Shown here: positions 62,539 through 64,000 of the stretch, in pieces
Layout of the letters: the number at the start of each line of letters is the position of its first letter
How positions within the stretch are numbered: position 1 is the stretch's first letter
Source of the DNA: Prevotella sp.
GTDB taxonomy: Bacteria > Bacteroidota > Bacteroidia > Bacteroidales > Bacteroidaceae
Direction: 5' to 3'
NCBI GenBank assembly: GCA_016285245.1
Contig: JAEEQH010000007.1
Location: forward strand, 1-64,000
DNA: 64,000 nucleotides
Made by a program: the position numbers and the translations under genes
The notes under the pieces: model-generated
Told to the model about the DNA's origin: nothing
Database searches by the model: none
What the model saw: only the letters and a program-made list of their open reading frames with translations

Positions 62539-62636
62539 CAATAAAAAAGTGAATAATGAGTAGTGAACCATGAAAAAAATGCAAACTCCATGGAAAAAAT
62601 CGTAAATCGAAAATAGCTAAATTGTAAATTTTTCAC

Positions 62637-62644
62637 TACCTTTG
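62637..62644 (+). promoter_or_regulatory. -7 element of the radical SAM gene
   Basis: TACCTTTG ends 8 bases before ATG 62653, which implies an almost leaderless message. Confidence 0.6.
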
Positions 62645-62652
62645 CCGCCATT

Positions 62653-63417
62653 ATGAGTACAGTTATCTATCCTTCGCCCATTTTCGGCCCTGTTCATAGC
62701 CGTCGTTTGGGGCTCTCGTTGGGCATCAATCTCCTGCCGCCCGACGGTAAAGTTTGTTCCTTCGATTGTATCTATTGTGAGTGTGGCTTTAACAAGGACC
62801 ATCGTCCCCAGTTGCCTATGCCCAAACGCCAGGAGGTGAGCGAGGCTCTGGAGCTGACATTACAGAAGATGACGGCCGAGGGTCGGCTACCCGATGTGCT
62901 GACGTTTGCCGGTAACGGCGAGCCGACGTGTCATCCACAGTTCCCCGAGATTGTCGACGACGTCATTGCCTTGCGCAACCACTACTGTCCTCAGGCGAAG
63001 GTCAGCGTGCTGAGCAACGCCACGATGATCCAGCGCCAGGGGGTGCACGACGCCCTGATGCGTGTGGACAATAACATCCAGAAACTCGACACCATTTCCC
63101 CCGACTTTATTAATAAGGTAGATCGGCCCTGCGGCGCGTATGATGTTGAAACGATTATAGACCGCCTGAAGGCCTTCCGCGGCCATGTCATCATCCAGAC
63201 CATGTTCCTCAAAGGCCCCGACATCGACAATACGACTGAAGCCTATGTCGCCCCCTGGCTACACGCAGTCAAGGATATTGCGCCCCAGCAGGTGATGATC
63301 TATACCATCGACCGCGAGACACCCGACCAGTCGCTCCGCAAGGCTACCCACCAGGAACTCGATGCCATCCGCGACCGTGTCATTGCCGCAGGTATTCCCT
63401 GTACCGCTTCCTACTGA
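62653..63417 (+). CDS. Radical SAM protein
   Basis: A 254-residue enzyme. The iron-sulfur motif CSFDCIYC (near residues 35-42), preceded by GPVHSRRLGLSLGINLLP and followed by TFAGNGEPTCHPQFPEI, resembles the COG0731-type radical SAM group. It binds a 4Fe-4S cluster and cleaves SAM; the substrate is unknown. It ends three bases before a truncated inverted copy of the HU gene, with no 3' region of its own. Confidence 0.88.
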   Translation: MSTVIYPSPIFGPVHSRRLGLSLGINLLPPDGKVCSFDCIYCECGFNKDHRPQLPMPKRQEVSEALELTLQKMTAEGRLPDVLTFAGNGEPTCHPQFPEIVDDVIALRNHYCPQAKVSVLSNATMIQRQGVHDALMRVDNNIQKLDTISPDFINKVDRPCGAYDVETIIDRLKAFRGHVIIQTMFLKGPDIDNTTEAYVAPWLHAVKDIAPQQVMIYTIDRETPDQSLRKATHQELDAIRDRVIAAGIPCTASY

Positions 63418-63479
63418 AAACACTTCTTGTAAAACTCAGAAGTCTGGTTGTTGTTCTGATAAACGTTCAGTTCTACCAT
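63411..63479 (-). pseudogene. Truncated inverted copy of the HU-like gene
   Basis: The first 19 codons are identical to the gene at 27. After AAGAAG the match breaks and the frame runs C-F-Q-stop into the 3' end of the radical SAM gene. Matching DNA covers 63421-63504 against 1-85, with a single one-base indel in the leader. A full promoter is present upstream. Confidence 0.9.
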
Positions 63480-63568
63480 AGTTGTAATTTTCATGGTGTT
63501 AGATACTCTGCGACTGATTACTCCGGCCAGCCGCTACCGCTTGTTATCCTGAGCTCTTGAATACGTTA

Positions 63569-63600
63569 CAAAGGTACAAAAATTTCCTGAGACTGCCAAA
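63569..63600 (-). promoter_or_regulatory. HU-type promoter driving the truncated copy
   Basis: On the minus strand TTTG (63600-63597), a 20-base spacer and TACCTTTG (63576-63569), followed by a leader of about 85 bases to the ATG at 63479. Confidence 0.75.
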
Positions 63601-63628
63601 CTTTTTCGCAACTATTTTTTAAGAATTT

Positions 63629-63880
63629 ACACACGGGGTCGGTTCCGCTGTGCAACAAGAAAAAAGTGCACAACGGGGTCGGTTCCGCTGTGCACTCAAG
63701 AAAAACTACACAAAAAGAACCGTCCCATTTGTGTACTTTTCCCCGTCTGAATAAGTGGCGGTTATTTCAAAATAAGTGGCGGGTATTTGGAAATAAGTGG
63801 CACCTGTTCAAGTGCACAACGGGGTCGGTTCTTGCGTCCCTGCGGTAGCAAGCGACCAGAGGTCGAGCGCCGCTGTGCAC
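63629..63880. repeat. Cluster of REP-like palindromes, one with nested insertion
   Basis: Copies of a 30-bp hairpin with ends GTGCACAACGG and CCGCTGTGCAC lie at 63629-63655 (partial), 63666-63695 and 63812-63880. A related copy in the opposite orientation is at 63706-63736 (TTTGTGTAC end). In the last plus-strand copy about 38 bases with their own GCGACC/GGTCG hairpin split the loop. Confidence 0.88.
63750..63812. repeat. 21-bp tandem array, 3 units
   Basis: Three units of exactly 21 bp beginning AATAAGTGGC, set between REP-like palindromes. Same family as the arrays at 29300 and 53221. Confidence 0.9.
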
Positions 63881-64000
63881 GAAGTCCACTAACCCGGGAA
63901 AGAGACAACAAAAGCAGGAAAGCAGACAACCCAATCAGAGAGATAAGTCAACAAAATCAGTATAATAAACAGTAATTAACAAAACGCTGTTGCAGTATTG

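Larger units (their letters stand above)
63480..64000. other. Gene-free window end
   Basis: HU-type leader and promoter (to 63600), REP-like palindromes and a 21-bp array (63629-63880), then an A-rich stretch (63895-63985) with no visible gene or repeat. Confidence 0.7.

Overview
The window looks like chromosomal DNA from a Bacteroidales bacterium, most likely Prevotellaceae. The signs are the Bacteroidetes promoter form (TTTG-N19-TAnnTTTG) before many genes, almost no Shine-Dalgarno sites, a complete rseC-rnfBCDGEA operon, an ATP synthase operon in the order atpD-C-x-B-E-F-H-A-G, BspA-like leucine-rich proteins, and secreted proteins ending in a short 'YDLQGRR..GKGV.I..GKKV.KK' tail. Most of the window is GC-rich. 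About 38.0-43.5 kb is clearly AT-rich and may be acquired.

Layout: 0-7 kb holds an HU-like gene, an MFS permease, small membrane proteins, an acyltransferase, an exported flavodoxin, the RNase P RNA, a YihY membrane protein and a lipoprotein. 7-12.8 kb is rseC plus the Rnf electron-transport complex, which couples ferredoxin/NAD redox to ion transport. 12.9-20.5 kb is the F-type ATP synthase, which uses that gradient. 20.6-23.6 kb has a cupin regulator with an acyl-CoA ligase and a rubredoxin/ferritin-like peroxidase. 23.6-29 kb has a large secreted glycosidase-like protein and dapA-araC-queC. 29.4-33.9 kb has a two-component pair diverging from an LRR protein. 34-38 kb has an AmgK-RapZ fusion with MurU (cell-wall sugar recycling) and guaA. 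38-43.5 kb has a candidate structured RNA and an AT-rich cluster of surface proteins and lipoproteins. 44-57 kb has a GH94 phosphorylase, GSCFA protein, fucose-type permease, YfhO protein, mtnN-luxS, typA, rpsO and a GH28 polygalacturonase. 58-62.5 kb is the minus-strand operon ftsX-DUF3098-uppP-truB-queA-folK. A radical SAM gene and a truncated inverted copy of the HU 5' end close the coding part.

The most unusual signal is a dense population of very short tandem repeats and palindromes. Arrays of 7- or 8-bp words, usually four units (about 28-32 bp), sit at gene junctions, where they often supply a stop codon or start-proximal bases. They also lie in frame inside the MFS, MurU, MTA/SAH nucleosidase and GH94 genes. 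Larger hairpin elements lie in frame inside the histidine kinase (twice), folK, GH94 and the start of the YihY gene. Families with 19- and 21-bp periods, a 57-bp inverted repeat with CG-dinucleotide ends, and nested REP-like palindromes at 63.6-63.9 kb complete the set. The near-constant size, many different words and in-frame tolerance suggest an active repeat-forming or inserting process. This is inferred from one window and needs comparison with orthologous loci.
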